This document shows, piece after piece, positions 53,779 through 63,113 of a stretch of 64,000 bases of DNA. The notes below the pieces were generated by a model. That model searched no databases. It saw only the letters and a program-made list of their open reading frames with translations, and had not been told where the DNA came from. The translations under genes and the position numbers were made by a program. Each line of letters starts with the position of its first letter. Position 1 is the stretch's first letter. The stretch is from Ga0077527 sp964531455 (GTDB taxonomy: Bacteria; Pseudomonadota; Gammaproteobacteria; Burkholderiales; SG8-41): positions 4,628 through 68,627 of the forward strand of contig CAZHFZ010000016.1 in NCBI GenBank assembly GCA_964531455.1, read 5' to 3'.

Positions 53779-55004
53779 TGGGTTCTGCCGGTTTATCGCA
53801 GGATACTGCCGGGTTGCAACCTGCCGTCGCCGTAGTGGTCATGGCTACGACAGCGGCGCAAATGGCGTCAGCCATGGGCATCGCTATTTTTCCGGTGATG
53901 GCGCCGCAGTTGGCGGTGATGCTTGGCGTTGATGCCTCCTATGTGGGTTATCAGATCAGCCTGCTGTTCGGTGCGGCAATGCTGGCATCCGGTGCTGTCG
54001 GCAACATCGTGCTGCGTTGGGGCGCCTGCCGCGCCATGCAGGTGGCGCTTTGGCTCTCCGCGATCGGCATGATTGCCACGCTTGCAGGAGAATTGTGGGT
54101 GATGCCGATTGCGGCGTTATGCATAGGCGCCAGCAATGCGCTGGCTGCAGCCGGGGCTGCACACCTGTTGTTCCGCTTTGGTCCTCCCCGGCACCGCAAC
54201 CTGATTTTTTCGATCAAGCAGACGGGCGTGCCGCTGGGTTGGGCGACCATTGCACTGGTTGCGCCGACATTAACGCTGTCGTTTGGCTGGCAGGTGCCGC
54301 TGCTTGCGATACTGGTTTACTCGGTTTCCACAGCGCTGCTGCTCGGGCGGTGGCGCCGGTTCTGGGACGATGATCGTGATCCACATGCGGCGGGCCGTAC
54401 CAATCTGCTGACTGGCGTGATTGTGCTGTGGCAATACCCGACGCTGCGTTATCTGGGTTTTGCGGCCTTCTTTTTTTCTCTGGTCCAGCTTTGCGTGGGT
54501 ACGTTTACCGTCAATCTGCTGGTGCATGATGTGGGCTACAGCCTTGTTGCAGCCGGCGTGATGCTGTCCCTGATACAAACGGCCGGTATGGCCGGGCGCC
54601 TGTCTTTCGGCTGGCTTGCTGACCGCAGTGGCCACGCGATTGCCGTGCTGATCCTGACCAGCCTGGCGGCAGCAGTAGGCTGTATCGTCAGTGTGTACAT
54701 TTCGGCGTCCTGGCCGACATTCGTTCTGGGTTTCTTCTATGTATTGTTCGGGGTTGTGGCCTATGGCTGGAACGGGGTCATGCACGCACAGATTGCGCGG
54801 CTCAGTCCTCCCGGCATGGTCAGCGTGGCGACGGGTGGGGTCATGGTCTGGATTTTTGCGGGTATTCTGGTCGGCCCGGCCCTGTTTGCTGCGGCTTACC
54901 TTGTTATCGGCAGTTACACGGAGATGTTCGGCTATCTGGCGATCGGTGCGTTGATCAGCGCAACAATGGCGGCATTTGCGGTTCGAGCGGACCGTTCGTC
55001 ATGA
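53778..55004 (+). CDS. MFS transporter, array copy 2
   Basis: A 408-residue protein starting at the overlapping TGATG (53778). Shared motifs: GYQISLLFGAAML, RNLIFSIKQTGVPLG and AGRLSFGWLADRSG. It overlaps the third copy by four bases (ATGA), so the three are translated as one coupled unit. Confidence 0.88.
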   Translation: MGSAGLSQDTAGLQPAVAVVVMATTAAQMASAMGIAIFPVMAPQLAVMLGVDASYVGYQISLLFGAAMLASGAVGNIVLRWGACRAMQVALWLSAIGMIATLAGELWVMPIAALCIGASNALAAAGAAHLLFRFGPPRHRNLIFSIKQTGVPLGWATIALVAPTLTLSFGWQVPLLAILVYSVSTALLLGRWRRFWDDDRDPHAAGRTNLLTGVIVLWQYPTLRYLGFAAFFFSLVQLCVGTFTVNLLVHDVGYSLVAAGVMLSLIQTAGMAGRLSFGWLADRSGHAIAVLILTSLAAAVGCIVSVYISASWPTFVLGFFYVLFGVVAYGWNGVMHAQIARLSPPGMVSVATGGVMVWIFAGILVGPALFAAAYLVIGSYTEMFGYLAIGALISATMAAFAVRADRSS

Positions 55005-56215
55005 GCCGGGATGGGCTCTATCCGTCGAGCACTGTCACCGCCGTGGTTGCTGCAACTACTGCAGCACAGGTTGCTGGTGCTATGGGGGCGGCGGTATTTC
55101 CGGTGATTGCCCCCGAACTCGCACGCAATCTTGGCGTGGAGACATCGCTGATCGGTTATCAGATGAGTGTGATCTACGGTGCGGCGATGCTGGGTTCCAT
55201 GCTGTTTACGTGGATGGTCTCGCGTTACGGTGGTTGTCGCACAACCCAGGTGGGTATGGCCTGCTGTGCCATTGGCATGGCTGTCGCCCTGCACGGCAGT
55301 GTGACGTCTCTTGCTGTGGCCTCGGTAATCATCGGCTTGGCGATGAGCATCAATTTGCCGGCTGCGGCGCATCTGCTGTTCCGTTTCAGTCCGCCGCAGC
55401 ATCGCAATTTCATTTTTTCCCTGAAGCAGACCGGTGTTCCGCTGGCATGGGCCTTGATGGCATTGATCGCGCCAGTGGTCACGCTGTCCTGGGGGTGGCG
55501 CTGGGCGCTGGTTCTGGTTCTGGCGTCAGCACTGCTTACCATGCTCGCGATGCAGTGGCCCCGCAGCGACTGGGATGATGACCGCCGCCCGGATCTTCCG
55601 GTTCAGGCGCGTGTTTTTGACGGCGTGTTGCTGGTATGGCGCATGCCTGCATTGCGCTGGCTGGGCGTTGCGGCTTTTTGTCTGGCGTTTATTCAGCTTT
55701 GCGTCAGTACCTTTACGGTGGTGATGCTGGTCGGAGAGAATGGTTACACGCTTGTCGAAGCCGGATTGATGCTTTCGGTGGCACAGATTGCCGGTGTGCT
55801 GGGGCGAATAGCCTGGGGCTGGATTGCCGATCGCAGCGGGGATTGCATGGCGGCGTTGCAGTATCTGACTCTGGGATCAGTGGTTTGTTGCGCAGCGATT
55901 TTTTTTCTGACACCGGGCTGGCCGGTCTGGCTGACGGCGCTGTTGTATGCGGTATTCGGTGCTACAGCTATCGGCTGGAACGGCCTGTATACCGCTGAGG
56001 TCGCCAGACGCAGCCCTGCAGGACAAGTCAGTCTGGTGACCGGTGGCGCAATGGTCTGGAATTTCGCAGGCATCCTTACCGGTCCCACCGTGTTTACGCT
56101 GGTCTACAAAACCATCGGCAGCTATACCGCAACATTTGGTGCGGTCATCGTGATTGCGGTGCTGACACTGTTCGCACTGCATGCGGGTAAACGCGCCATG
56201 CGTGCCGGGGATTAA
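55001..56215 (+). CDS. MFS transporter, array copy 3
   Basis: A 404-residue protein beginning at the ATGA overlap. Shared motifs: GYQMSVIYGAAMLG, RNFIFSLKQTGVPLAW and AWGWIADRSGDCMA. It is one base from the next (TSUP) gene. Three adjacent copies indicate tandem duplication followed by divergence. Confidence 0.88.
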   Translation: MSRDGLYPSSTVTAVVAATTAAQVAGAMGAAVFPVIAPELARNLGVETSLIGYQMSVIYGAAMLGSMLFTWMVSRYGGCRTTQVGMACCAIGMAVALHGSVTSLAVASVIIGLAMSINLPAAAHLLFRFSPPQHRNFIFSLKQTGVPLAWALMALIAPVVTLSWGWRWALVLVLASALLTMLAMQWPRSDWDDDRRPDLPVQARVFDGVLLVWRMPALRWLGVAAFCLAFIQLCVSTFTVVMLVGENGYTLVEAGLMLSVAQIAGVLGRIAWGWIADRSGDCMAALQYLTLGSVVCCAAIFFLTPGWPVWLTALLYAVFGATAIGWNGLYTAEVARRSPAGQVSLVTGGAMVWNFAGILTGPTVFTLVYKTIGSYTATFGAVIVIAVLTLFALHAGKRAMRAGD

Positions 56216-56216
56216 G

Positions 56217-56963
56217 ATGGAATCCCTTTCAGTCTGGCAACTGGTTTTTTGCGGGGCAGTGGTGACCGTCGCATTTGCGGTTCGCGGAGGCACGGGTTTC
56301 GGTGGCGGCGCGATTGCTGTGCCGTTGCTCGCGCTGGTATTTCCGGTCCCGGTGACCGTGCCGGTGGTCACCGTGCTCAACATGCTCTCGTCGATAGGTC
56401 ATGGTATCGCTGATTGGCGCCATATCGTTTGGTCGGCGATCTGGCGTGTAATGCCGGGCAGCCTGATCGGCGTTCTCGCCGGGCTTTACGTGTTGAGGGT
56501 ATTTGACCCGCAACCGCTCGGTCGGGCTTTGGGTGTTTTTGTCGTGCTGTATGCGTTATATGTTCTCGTTTTTTCCGGTCGAGAATTCAATGTTCCAAAG
56601 CAGTGGCTGTCGGCCGTGGCTGTTATCACCAGTACGTCGGCAGGACTGATCGGTGCGCTGTTTGGCGGCGCCGCCGGGCCGATGTATGTGATCTATCTGA
56701 ACACCCTGCGTCTGGGGCGAGACGCATTCCGCGTCACCATTACCTCCATCATGCTTTTCCAGGGTGTAACGCGTCTGGCGGGTTACGCAGCGCTGGGCCT
56801 TTACGACCGGCATGTCATGCTGTTGTTGGCTGCAGCTTTGCCGATGATGCTGGCCGGTTCATGGCTGGGCGCACGGTTGATCCGGCGCTTCAATCCGGCC
56901 TCTTTCAATCGCGCCATAGGCGCCGTGCTTCTGGCAAGCGGTTTTGCGCTGCTGATCAAATGA
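56217..56963 (+). CDS. TSUP (TauE/SafE) family permease, copy 1
   Basis: A 248-residue protein from ATG 56217, one base after the MFS stop. Eight or so helices; the family start is FAVRGGTGFGGGAIAVPLLAL and the mirrored repeat is GLIGALFGGAAGPMYVIYL. TSUP proteins move sulfite, sulfonates or other organosulfur and organic anions. Next to a thiol-dioxygenase gene across the spacer, export of a sulfur product is conceivable but unproven. Confidence 0.9.
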   Translation: MESLSVWQLVFCGAVVTVAFAVRGGTGFGGGAIAVPLLALVFPVPVTVPVVTVLNMLSSIGHGIADWRHIVWSAIWRVMPGSLIGVLAGLYVLRVFDPQPLGRALGVFVVLYALYVLVFSGREFNVPKQWLSAVAVITSTSAGLIGALFGGAAGPMYVIYLNTLRLGRDAFRVTITSIMLFQGVTRLAGYAALGLYDRHVMLLLAAALPMMLAGSWLGARLIRRFNPASFNRAIGAVLLASGFALLIK

Positions 56964-56964
56964 C

Positions 56965-57711
56965 ATGATGAGTGGACTGAGTTACGCGCAATTCGCCTGG
57001 GTAGCTGCAGTCGTGTTCGGTGCGTTTGTTGTCCGTGGCATGTCGGGGTTTGGTGCCGGCATGATTGCCGTACCGCTTCTGGCATTCGTGATTCCGCTGC
57101 AACTGGCTGTTCCACTGTGCAGCCTGCTCGTTTTCGTGCTTTTTGTGGTCATGCTGATCCGCGATCGCGAGCAGGTGGTGTGGCCGGAGTTATGGCTGCT
57201 GGTGCCGCCGACCATCGTGGGTGCCGTTCTTGGCCTCTGGTTGTTTGCCGTGCTCGATAACCGGATGCTGGTGGCCATGCTGGGCGGATTTCTGGTTCTA
57301 TATTCGCTGTACATGATTGCCGTCAGCGTGCTCGGGCTGCCGCAGTTGCGCTGCTCGCAGCGCTGGGCCATGCCCGCCGGGTTTTTCGGCAGTTTTTTCG
57401 ACACCTTGTTCGGCGGCGGCGGCGGGACGCTGGTGGTGATCTATGTCAATGCCCGTGGGGTCACCCGCGCGGGTTTCAGGGCAACGGTTGCAGCTTTGTG
57501 GTTCTTTGAAATGATTGCCCGGATCGGCGGGTATGCGTGGGCAGGCTTTTACGACAGTCAGGCGCTGCTGCTGTTCGTTGTCCTTCTGCCTCTGGTCTGG
57601 GCAGGCACTGTAGTGGGCGAACGTGTCGGCAACAAAGTCGACAGCGACACGTTTGGAAGGGTATTGGCGGTGATGCTGTTCGCCAGCGGGGTCAGCCTGC
57701 TGGCAAAGTAG
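56965..57711 (+). CDS. TSUP (TauE/SafE) family permease, copy 2
   Basis: A 248-residue protein; its ATG is one base after the previous stop. VVRGMSGFGAGMIAVPLLAF and GFFGSFFDTLFGGGGGTLVVIY are the two repeat signatures. Same length as copy 1 and clearly paralogous. It ends the five-gene transporter operon. Confidence 0.9.
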   Translation: MMSGLSYAQFAWVAAVVFGAFVVRGMSGFGAGMIAVPLLAFVIPLQLAVPLCSLLVFVLFVVMLIRDREQVVWPELWLLVPPTIVGAVLGLWLFAVLDNRMLVAMLGGFLVLYSLYMIAVSVLGLPQLRCSQRWAMPAGFFGSFFDTLFGGGGGTLVVIYVNARGVTRAGFRATVAALWFFEMIARIGGYAWAGFYDSQALLLFVVLLPLVWAGTVVGERVGNKVDSDTFGRVLAVMLFASGVSLLAK

Positions 57712-57726
57712 GGCAGTGCTAGAAGG

Positions 57727-57867
57727 TCAGCGCAGGAAAATGACTACGGGGAATACCGATACCGCAAGCGCCAGGATCAGCCACTCCAGATTATTGCGCT
57801 TCAGCCACCCCGTGAAGTGAAGAATCAGCACAATGATCGCGATGACGTAAAACGCATAAAACACCAT
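57727..57867 (-). CDS. 46-residue membrane miniprotein
   Basis: Start ATG 57867 has GGGGA eight bases upstream, better than longer options. The protein has two hydrophobic segments (FYAFYVIAIIVLILHF and LEWLILALAVSVFPVVIFL) around GWLKRNN. It converges with the TSUP gene. Family not recognised. Confidence 0.6.
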   Translation of the reverse strand: MVFYAFYVIAIIVLILHFTGWLKRNNLEWLILALAVSVFPVVIFLR

Positions 57868-58366
57868 TTTTATTTCCCCTTTTGATTTTGCGAAGGATAT
57901 ACGAATTTGACTTAAGTCGCCATTGGAACAGCACGTTACAGCGTTCCATAAGCTCAAATTGCATGCTTGTTTGTTGAAAATTCGTAAATACTGATTTGCC
58001 GTAATTGTTGTTTTGCGTCAGCGTTTTTATACGTAATGGCCGGTGATCAATAGCGGGCCGTTGAGCTGCATGCGCTGTGATTTGTGCAGAAAATTGCATA
58101 TCCTGCTTTTTTCCATATTCACCCGATGTCCGAATTGCCGGTGTTTCGATCAGGCGATTTTTGCCCATCAGTGGCAGAATTTATAACATATTGTTTTTTA
58201 ATGACAAAATAGTGACGTTTGGCATCTTTGCATTTTTCCGGGCATAAACTACAAGCAGTTGCCAAGTAATCCTCACGAGCGGCTGCAAGTCATGTTGCCA
58301 ACAGACTGATTTTCAGCGCAAAATCCCGATTCTCCCTTGCGTTATTCACACGATGCAGGGTCGCTC
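57868..58366. other. AT-rich intergenic region
   Basis: About 500 bases, AT-richer than the surrounding genes. No coding frame with a ribosome site or known domain is seen. It must hold divergent promoters for the miniprotein and the ParA gene. A short open frame on the minus strand (up to 58168) has no support. Confidence 0.5.
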
Positions 58367-59278
58367 ATGACAGTTGGGGGTCGCGTGGCGCGTATCGCGG
58401 TGTTCAATCAGAAAGGCGGCGTCGGCAAGACAACGACGACGCTGAACCTTGCCGGGTTGCTGATGCGCCGTGGCGACGATCCGCTCGTCATTGACCTTGA
58501 TCCGCAAGCCCATCTCACTGCCGTTTGCGGCGTGGGAGTGCCGCGCGCGGATGCCAGTCTTTACGGCTTGTATGCGCACGGTGCGCCGCTGTCCGCGCTG
58601 ACCTGTTCCACGCGCAATGGCTGGCGGCTGGTGCCTTCACACATCGAACTGTCCAAAGTCGATACGCAGTTCGGCAAAGGTCCGGCGGCACTGAACCGGT
58701 TGGCATTGGCACTGGAGCGTGAGCCGGCTGGACACCCGGTGCTGATGGATTCCTGCCCGATGCTCGGTGTGTTGTCGTTGAGCAGCGTTTTTGCCGCAGA
58801 CGGCGTGTTGATCCCGATTTCTGCGGATTATCTGGCGATGAAGGGGGCGTTACAGATGGAGCGTACCCTGAAGGCGCTTGAGCAAGTACTCAAGCGTCGT
58901 GTGCCGCGCCGTTACCTGATCACCCGTTACGATGCGCGACGCCGCATGGCGGTGGACATCGAGGCGCAGTTGCGGCAACGCTACGGCGAAGAAGTCTGCG
59001 CCACACGGATTGCGGAAAATGTGAGTCTTGCGGAAAGTCCTGCCAGCAACCAGGATGTTTTTGAGCACGCGCCGGCAAGTCGTGGCGCCCGTAATTATTC
59101 CGAACTGCTGGACGAACTGGTTTCGGTCGGATTCGTGAATACCGGTGTCGCCAAGCCGCGTACTGCGGTGAGAACCGTGCCGCCCGGCGCACGCACGGCG
59201 CTGTCGGCCGAGCAGGAGGCGGCGGCAAGGCGGCCTTTGGTTGCAGGCCTGCATCTGGTGCATACCCGCCGCAGCTGA
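58367..59278 (+). CDS. ParA-family ATPase
   Basis: A 303-residue protein from ATG 58367 (AGGG seven bases upstream). Deviant Walker A FNQKGGVGKTTTTLNLA, then DLDPQAHLTAVCG (A' motif). MDSCPMLGVLSLSSVFAAD corresponds to switch II. The C-terminal 40 residues are basic and probably unstructured. No ParB gene or parS is adjacent, so it is an orphan ParA, possibly positioning a protein complex rather than DNA. The start avoids an upstream TTG. Confidence 0.88.
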   Translation: MTVGGRVARIAVFNQKGGVGKTTTTLNLAGLLMRRGDDPLVIDLDPQAHLTAVCGVGVPRADASLYGLYAHGAPLSALTCSTRNGWRLVPSHIELSKVDTQFGKGPAALNRLALALEREPAGHPVLMDSCPMLGVLSLSSVFAADGVLIPISADYLAMKGALQMERTLKALEQVLKRRVPRRYLITRYDARRRMAVDIEAQLRQRYGEEVCATRIAENVSLAESPASNQDVFEHAPASRGARNYSELLDELVSVGFVNTGVAKPRTAVRTVPPGARTALSAEQEAAARRPLVAGLHLVHTRRS

Positions 59279-59296
59279 AGTTGATCGGCGGGGCGA

Positions 59297-59527
59297 TCAG
59301 CGCGGATCGTTCTGTTTGCTGATCAGTGAAATCATCCCTTCAAGATCAACGCCTTCGCCGCGGTTAGCCGCTGCAATTTCACTGCACTCCAGAATTTCAC
59401 AATGCTGGTAAATCTGGCGTATCCGCGCTTCAGCATCTTCCCTTGATCGCGCCTGCACGACCAGGTTCTCGACGGTCATGCCGCCGCGCGTTTTGATCCT
59501 GAATCCGTATTTTGCCATCTCGGACAT
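59297..59527 (-). CDS. Small conserved-looking hypothetical protein
   Basis: A 76-residue protein; ATG 59527 or 59518. Sequence pattern YGFRIKTRGGMTVENLVVQAR followed by EDAEARIRQIYQHCEILEC suggests a small alpha/beta fold with one conserved-looking cysteine pair (positions 43 and 48 approx). It lies 20 bases before the carbonic anhydrase-like gene's stop and may be co-transcribed. Function unknown. Confidence 0.6.
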   Translation of the reverse strand: MSEMAKYGFRIKTRGGMTVENLVVQARSREDAEARIRQIYQHCEILECSEIAAANRGEGVDLEGMISLISKQNDPR

Positions 59528-59546
59528 CGCGGCTCTCGCGGTTGGT

Positions 59547-60071
59547 TCAGGAGAGGTCTTCTTTGAGTTCGCTGCGGAATCGCTTGAAGTTTTGCACGTA
59601 GTGATCGGCGATGCGGTTGATGCGCGCTATTTCCTCGGGCGAGAGCTGACGCACCACCTTGCCGGGCATGCCCAGGACCATGGAACCGTCGGGGATTTCC
59701 TTGCCCTCACCGATGAAGGCGCGTGCGCCGATCAGGCAGTTCTTGCCGATTTTTGCGCCATTGAGGATCACCGCACCGATGCCGACGAGGCTGCCTTCGC
59801 CAATGGTGCAGCCGTGCAGCATCGCCATGTGGCCGACGCTGACGTTTTTCTCCAGCGTCAGCGGAAAGCCGGGATCCGCATGAAGCACCGAGCCGTCCTG
59901 CACCTGCGAGTTTTCGCCAATGGTGATGTTCTCGTTGTCGCTGCGCAACACGCAGTTCCACCAGATGCTGGCATTGTTTTCCAGCACCACGCTGCCAATG
60001 ACCGTGGCAGAGGGGGCGATCCAGTAATCGCCCTTGCATACGACCTTGCGATCACCGAGGGAATATTTCAT
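59547..60071 (-). CDS. Gamma-carbonic anhydrase-like hexapeptide protein
   Basis: A 174-residue left-handed beta-helix protein from ATG 60071. Hexapeptide repeats run through the length (IGSVVLENNASIWWNCVLRSD in part, VSVGHMAMLHGCTIGEGSLVGIGAVI). Metal-binding His residues are in VLHAD, GHMAMLHG. The C-terminal helix is LSPEEIARINRIADHYVQN. Family members include carbonic anhydrases and YrdA/PaaY thioesterases; which applies is unclear. Confidence 0.9.
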   Translation of the reverse strand: MKYSLGDRKVVCKGDYWIAPSATVIGSVVLENNASIWWNCVLRSDNENITIGENSQVQDGSVLHADPGFPLTLEKNVSVGHMAMLHGCTIGEGSLVGIGAVILNGAKIGKNCLIGARAFIGEGKEIPDGSMVLGMPGKVVRQLSPEEIARINRIADHYVQNFKRFRSELKEDLS

Positions 60072-60088
60072 GGGGGCAGGCTCCGGGT

Positions 60089-61426
60089 TCAGCGTGCGCG
60101 CTTGGGCAGCAGCGGCTGTGTGACGCCGTCCAGGCCGGTGAGCGCTACTGTCAGCAGGAAGATGTTTTGCGCGCCGACGTGGTTGTTGACCGGCGAATAC
60201 CACTCGCCGGGTGAATGGCTGCCGCCGCCGGTGCCGCTGGAACTCAGCGTAATTGCCGGAATGCCCAGTGACATCGGGGTGTTGGAGTCGGTGCTTGATG
60301 CAGTGATCGAGCGCAACTGGGCGCCTACGCGCGGGAATGCAGCGCGGGCTGCGGTGACGATAGGCGAATCAACCGGAGTCATGCCCGCAGGGCGGTTTCC
60401 GACCTGTTTGATTTCCACGTTGATCTGGTTGGCGGCAGCAGCCTTCCAGCGGGCGTTTTCTTCGTTTGCCGCTTCTTGCAGCGCGGTCAGCACCTTTTTC
60501 TCGAACTCGAGCAGTGCGGCATTGCTGTTGGAGCGGATATCGATACCGATGGTTGAGGTCGCAGCGATGGCGTTGACCGAGGTGCCGCCGTTGACGGTGC
60601 CGACGGTGAATGTGGTTTTCGGTTCATCAGGGGGAACCAGATCGCCGATCTTGCTCACCGCACGGCCCATCGCGTGGATCGCGCTGGGCAGACCGAAGGC
60701 GGAGAAACTGTGTCCGCCCGGGCCCTTGAAGGTCGCCAGATAGCGGTGGCTGCCAGTGGCCTGGGCAACAATGCGACCGAGGCCGACGCCGTCTAGAGAG
60801 ATGAAGCCGTCAATGTCCTTCATGTCGCGAAACAGCGCCTTTACGCCGCGCAGGTCGCCGAGTTCCTCTTCGCCGACGGTGCCGACCAGAATAATGTCGC
60901 CCACGGTGCGGATGTTGTGCTTGTTCAGCGTTTCCAGCATGGTCAGCAGGTTGGTCAGGCCCAGTGCGTCATCGCCGATACCCGGCGCGTAAAAGCGGCC
61001 GTCTTTCTCGCGGACTTTGACGTCAGTACCTTCAGGAAACACGGTGTCGAGGTGGGCGGAGACCACCAGTTTCGGTCCGCCGCCGCTGCCGGCGCGGATG
61101 CCGATGACGTTGCCTTCCTTGTCGATGTAAGCCTTGGGCAGGCCCAACTCGCGCATGCGCTTGAGGTAGTACTCGGCACGCACCTGTTCCTTGAACGGCG
61201 GTGCCGGTATCTCGTTGATGCGGATCTGTTCTTCGAACATGCGTACGCCGGCCTCGCGGATTGTTGCCATCGCGGCGCTGACTTCGCCGCGTGCAGTGAT
61301 CCTGGCGTAGGCCTCGTCGACCGCAGGAGGAACCGGCGGCAGATTGCTTTGTGCCGAAACCGCATTCATCAGCAGCGTGGTTGAAACCAAGGTGGCCGCA
61401 AGCAGTTTGCTGATGTATCGGCGCAT
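60089..61426 (-). CDS. Exported M20-family metallopeptidase
   Basis: A 445-residue protein with a signal peptide (MRRYISKLLAATLVSTTLLM, ending VSAQ). Zinc motifs: VVSAHLDTVF, APGIGDDALG and VGEEELGD. A dimerisation domain holds GGHSFSAFG-like sequence (GPGGHSFS) and the final His is in SPVNNHVGAQN. M20 enzymes are di-zinc carboxy- or dipeptidases/amidohydrolases, here periplasmic. It precedes the carbonic anhydrase-like gene by 17 bases. Confidence 0.9.
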   Translation of the reverse strand: MRRYISKLLAATLVSTTLLMNAVSAQSNLPPVPPAVDEAYARITARGEVSAAMATIREAGVRMFEEQIRINEIPAPPFKEQVRAEYYLKRMRELGLPKAYIDKEGNVIGIRAGSGGGPKLVVSAHLDTVFPEGTDVKVREKDGRFYAPGIGDDALGLTNLLTMLETLNKHNIRTVGDIILVGTVGEEELGDLRGVKALFRDMKDIDGFISLDGVGLGRIVAQATGSHRYLATFKGPGGHSFSAFGLPSAIHAMGRAVSKIGDLVPPDEPKTTFTVGTVNGGTSVNAIAATSTIGIDIRSNSNAALLEFEKKVLTALQEAANEENARWKAAAANQINVEIKQVGNRPAGMTPVDSPIVTAARAAFPRVGAQLRSITASSTDSNTPMSLGIPAITLSSSGTGGGSHSPGEWYSPVNNHVGAQNIFLLTVALTGLDGVTQPLLPKRAR

Positions 61427-61451
61427 TATTGTTTTCCCTGAAGTGATGCGA

Positions 61452-63041
61452 TCAGAAGCCTACGGCCTGGCCGTCAGTCCGTCGCTCGGAAGCCGCGAAA
61501 TAACCGTCTTCCATCTTGTAAATCAGCTGGGCACGGCCGAAATCGGTCGACCAGCGGTCAGCCTGGGGCATGTCATGGCCGCGGCCGCGAAGTTCGGCGA
61601 TGGTTTCTGCGGAAACGCCGTACTCAATGCCGACTTTCAGGCCGGTGTCGATGCGCCAGCGCGGCGCGTCAGCGGCAGCTTGCGGGTTCTGCGCGTAATC
61701 GACCATGCGCGATACGACCTGCATGTGGCCCTGCGCCTGCATCGAGCCGCCCATGACGCCGAAGCTCATCAGCGGTTTGCCGTTTTTGGTCAGGAAGCCG
61801 GGGATGATGGTGTGGAAAGGACGTTTGCGCGGGGCGACGACGTTGGCGTGTTCCGGTTTCAGGCTGAATCCGAAGCCGCGGTTCTGCAGGCTGATACCGG
61901 TGCCGGGTACCACAACGCCGGAACCGAAGCCGGCAAAGTTTGACTGGATATACGAGACCATCATGCCGGACTCGTCGGCCGCGGTCAGGTAAACCGTGCC
62001 GCCCTTGGACGGGTTGCCGAAAGTCGGTGCCTGCGCTTTTTTCATGTCGATCAGCTGTGCGCGTTTTTTCAGGTAAGCCTTGTCGAGCATTTCAGCCGGG
62101 CTGATGCGCATGGTCGACGGATCGGATACGTATTCGTTGATGTCGGCGAAAGCCAGTTTCATTGCTTCGATCTGCAGGTGCATGCTGTCCGGTGAATCAA
62201 CCGGCAGTTTTGCAACATCGAAGTTTTCCAGGATACCCAGCGCAATCAGCGCGGCAATGCCCTGGCCGTTGGGCGGAATCTCGTGCAGCGTGTAGCCGCG
62301 GTAGTCAATGCCGACGGGCTCAACCCAGTCCAGCGTGTGGCTTGCCAGATCGTCCATGGTCATTGCGCCGCCGTGCTGCTTGGACCAGGCGACAATTTTT
62401 TCCGCGAGATCGCCTTTGTAGAATGCTTCGCCTTTGGTCTCGGCGATGCGGGCGAGGGTTTTGGCCTGAGCCGGGAACGAAAACTTCTCTCCGGGCAGCG
62501 GCGCACGACCGCGCGGCATGAAGGCTTCTGCGAAGCCGGGCTGGTTTTTCAGTTCCGGCACCTGATTGGCCCACAGGCGCGCGATGGTCGGTGAGACCAT
62601 ATAGCCATCGCTGGCGTATTTGATTGCCGGTTCAAAAAGATCGGCGAAGGGCAGTTTGCCGAACTTCTGTGACATTTCCGCCCAAGCCGACACGCAACCC
62701 GGCACTGTGACCGAATCCCAGCCGCGTTGCGGCATCGCCTGCGCGCCTTTGAAACGATCCGGAGTCCAGCCGGCAGGCGAGCGGCCGGAAGCATTCAGGC
62801 CGTGCAGTTTTTTGCCATCCCACAGAATGCAGAAGGCATCGCTGCCGATGCCGTTGCTGGTGGGTTCCAGCACAGTCAGTGAAATCGCTGTGGCGAGGAT
62901 CGCGTCAACAGCATTGCCGCCCTTGAGCAGCATGCGCAGGCCGGCCTGTGCGGCGAGCGGCTGGGAAGTGGCGACGGCATTGCGTGCCAGAACCGGCATG
63001 CGTTGCGAGGTATAGGGGAACTGGAAGTCGAGTGTGGTCAT
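61452..63041 (-). CDS. Gamma-glutamyltransferase family protein (YwrD-like)
   Basis: A 529-residue Ntn-hydrolase. N-terminal SQPLAAQAGLRMLLKGGNAVDA, the autoprocessing site region at GGTVYLTAADESGMM (nucleophile Thr in GGT), then GMMVSYIQSNF and MGGSMQAQGHMQVV. There is no signal peptide, unlike E. coli GGT, and the canonical THYS is replaced by TVYL, as in YwrD-like relatives. It may cleave gamma-glutamyl or other amides; it sits between a peptidase and a Bug receptor. Confidence 0.88.
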   Translation of the reverse strand: MTTLDFQFPYTSQRMPVLARNAVATSQPLAAQAGLRMLLKGGNAVDAILATAISLTVLEPTSNGIGSDAFCILWDGKKLHGLNASGRSPAGWTPDRFKGAQAMPQRGWDSVTVPGCVSAWAEMSQKFGKLPFADLFEPAIKYASDGYMVSPTIARLWANQVPELKNQPGFAEAFMPRGRAPLPGEKFSFPAQAKTLARIAETKGEAFYKGDLAEKIVAWSKQHGGAMTMDDLASHTLDWVEPVGIDYRGYTLHEIPPNGQGIAALIALGILENFDVAKLPVDSPDSMHLQIEAMKLAFADINEYVSDPSTMRISPAEMLDKAYLKKRAQLIDMKKAQAPTFGNPSKGGTVYLTAADESGMMVSYIQSNFAGFGSGVVVPGTGISLQNRGFGFSLKPEHANVVAPRKRPFHTIIPGFLTKNGKPLMSFGVMGGSMQAQGHMQVVSRMVDYAQNPQAAADAPRWRIDTGLKVGIEYGVSAETIAELRGRGHDMPQADRWSTDFGRAQLIYKMEDGYFAASERRTDGQAVGF

Positions 63042-63052
63042 GGTCGATTCTG

Positions 63053-63081
63053 TAAAAAAGAAAACGGGGCGTTAAGCCCCG
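63053..63081 (-). terminator. Rho-independent terminator of the Bug gene
   Basis: CGGGGC (63065-63070), loop GTTAA, GCCCCG (63076-63081); on the minus strand it is followed by a T-rich run. It separates the Bug gene from the GGT gene. Confidence 0.8.
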
Positions 63082-63113
63082 AATTCTAACCCACGTGCTG
63101 TGTCGCGGCAGCG

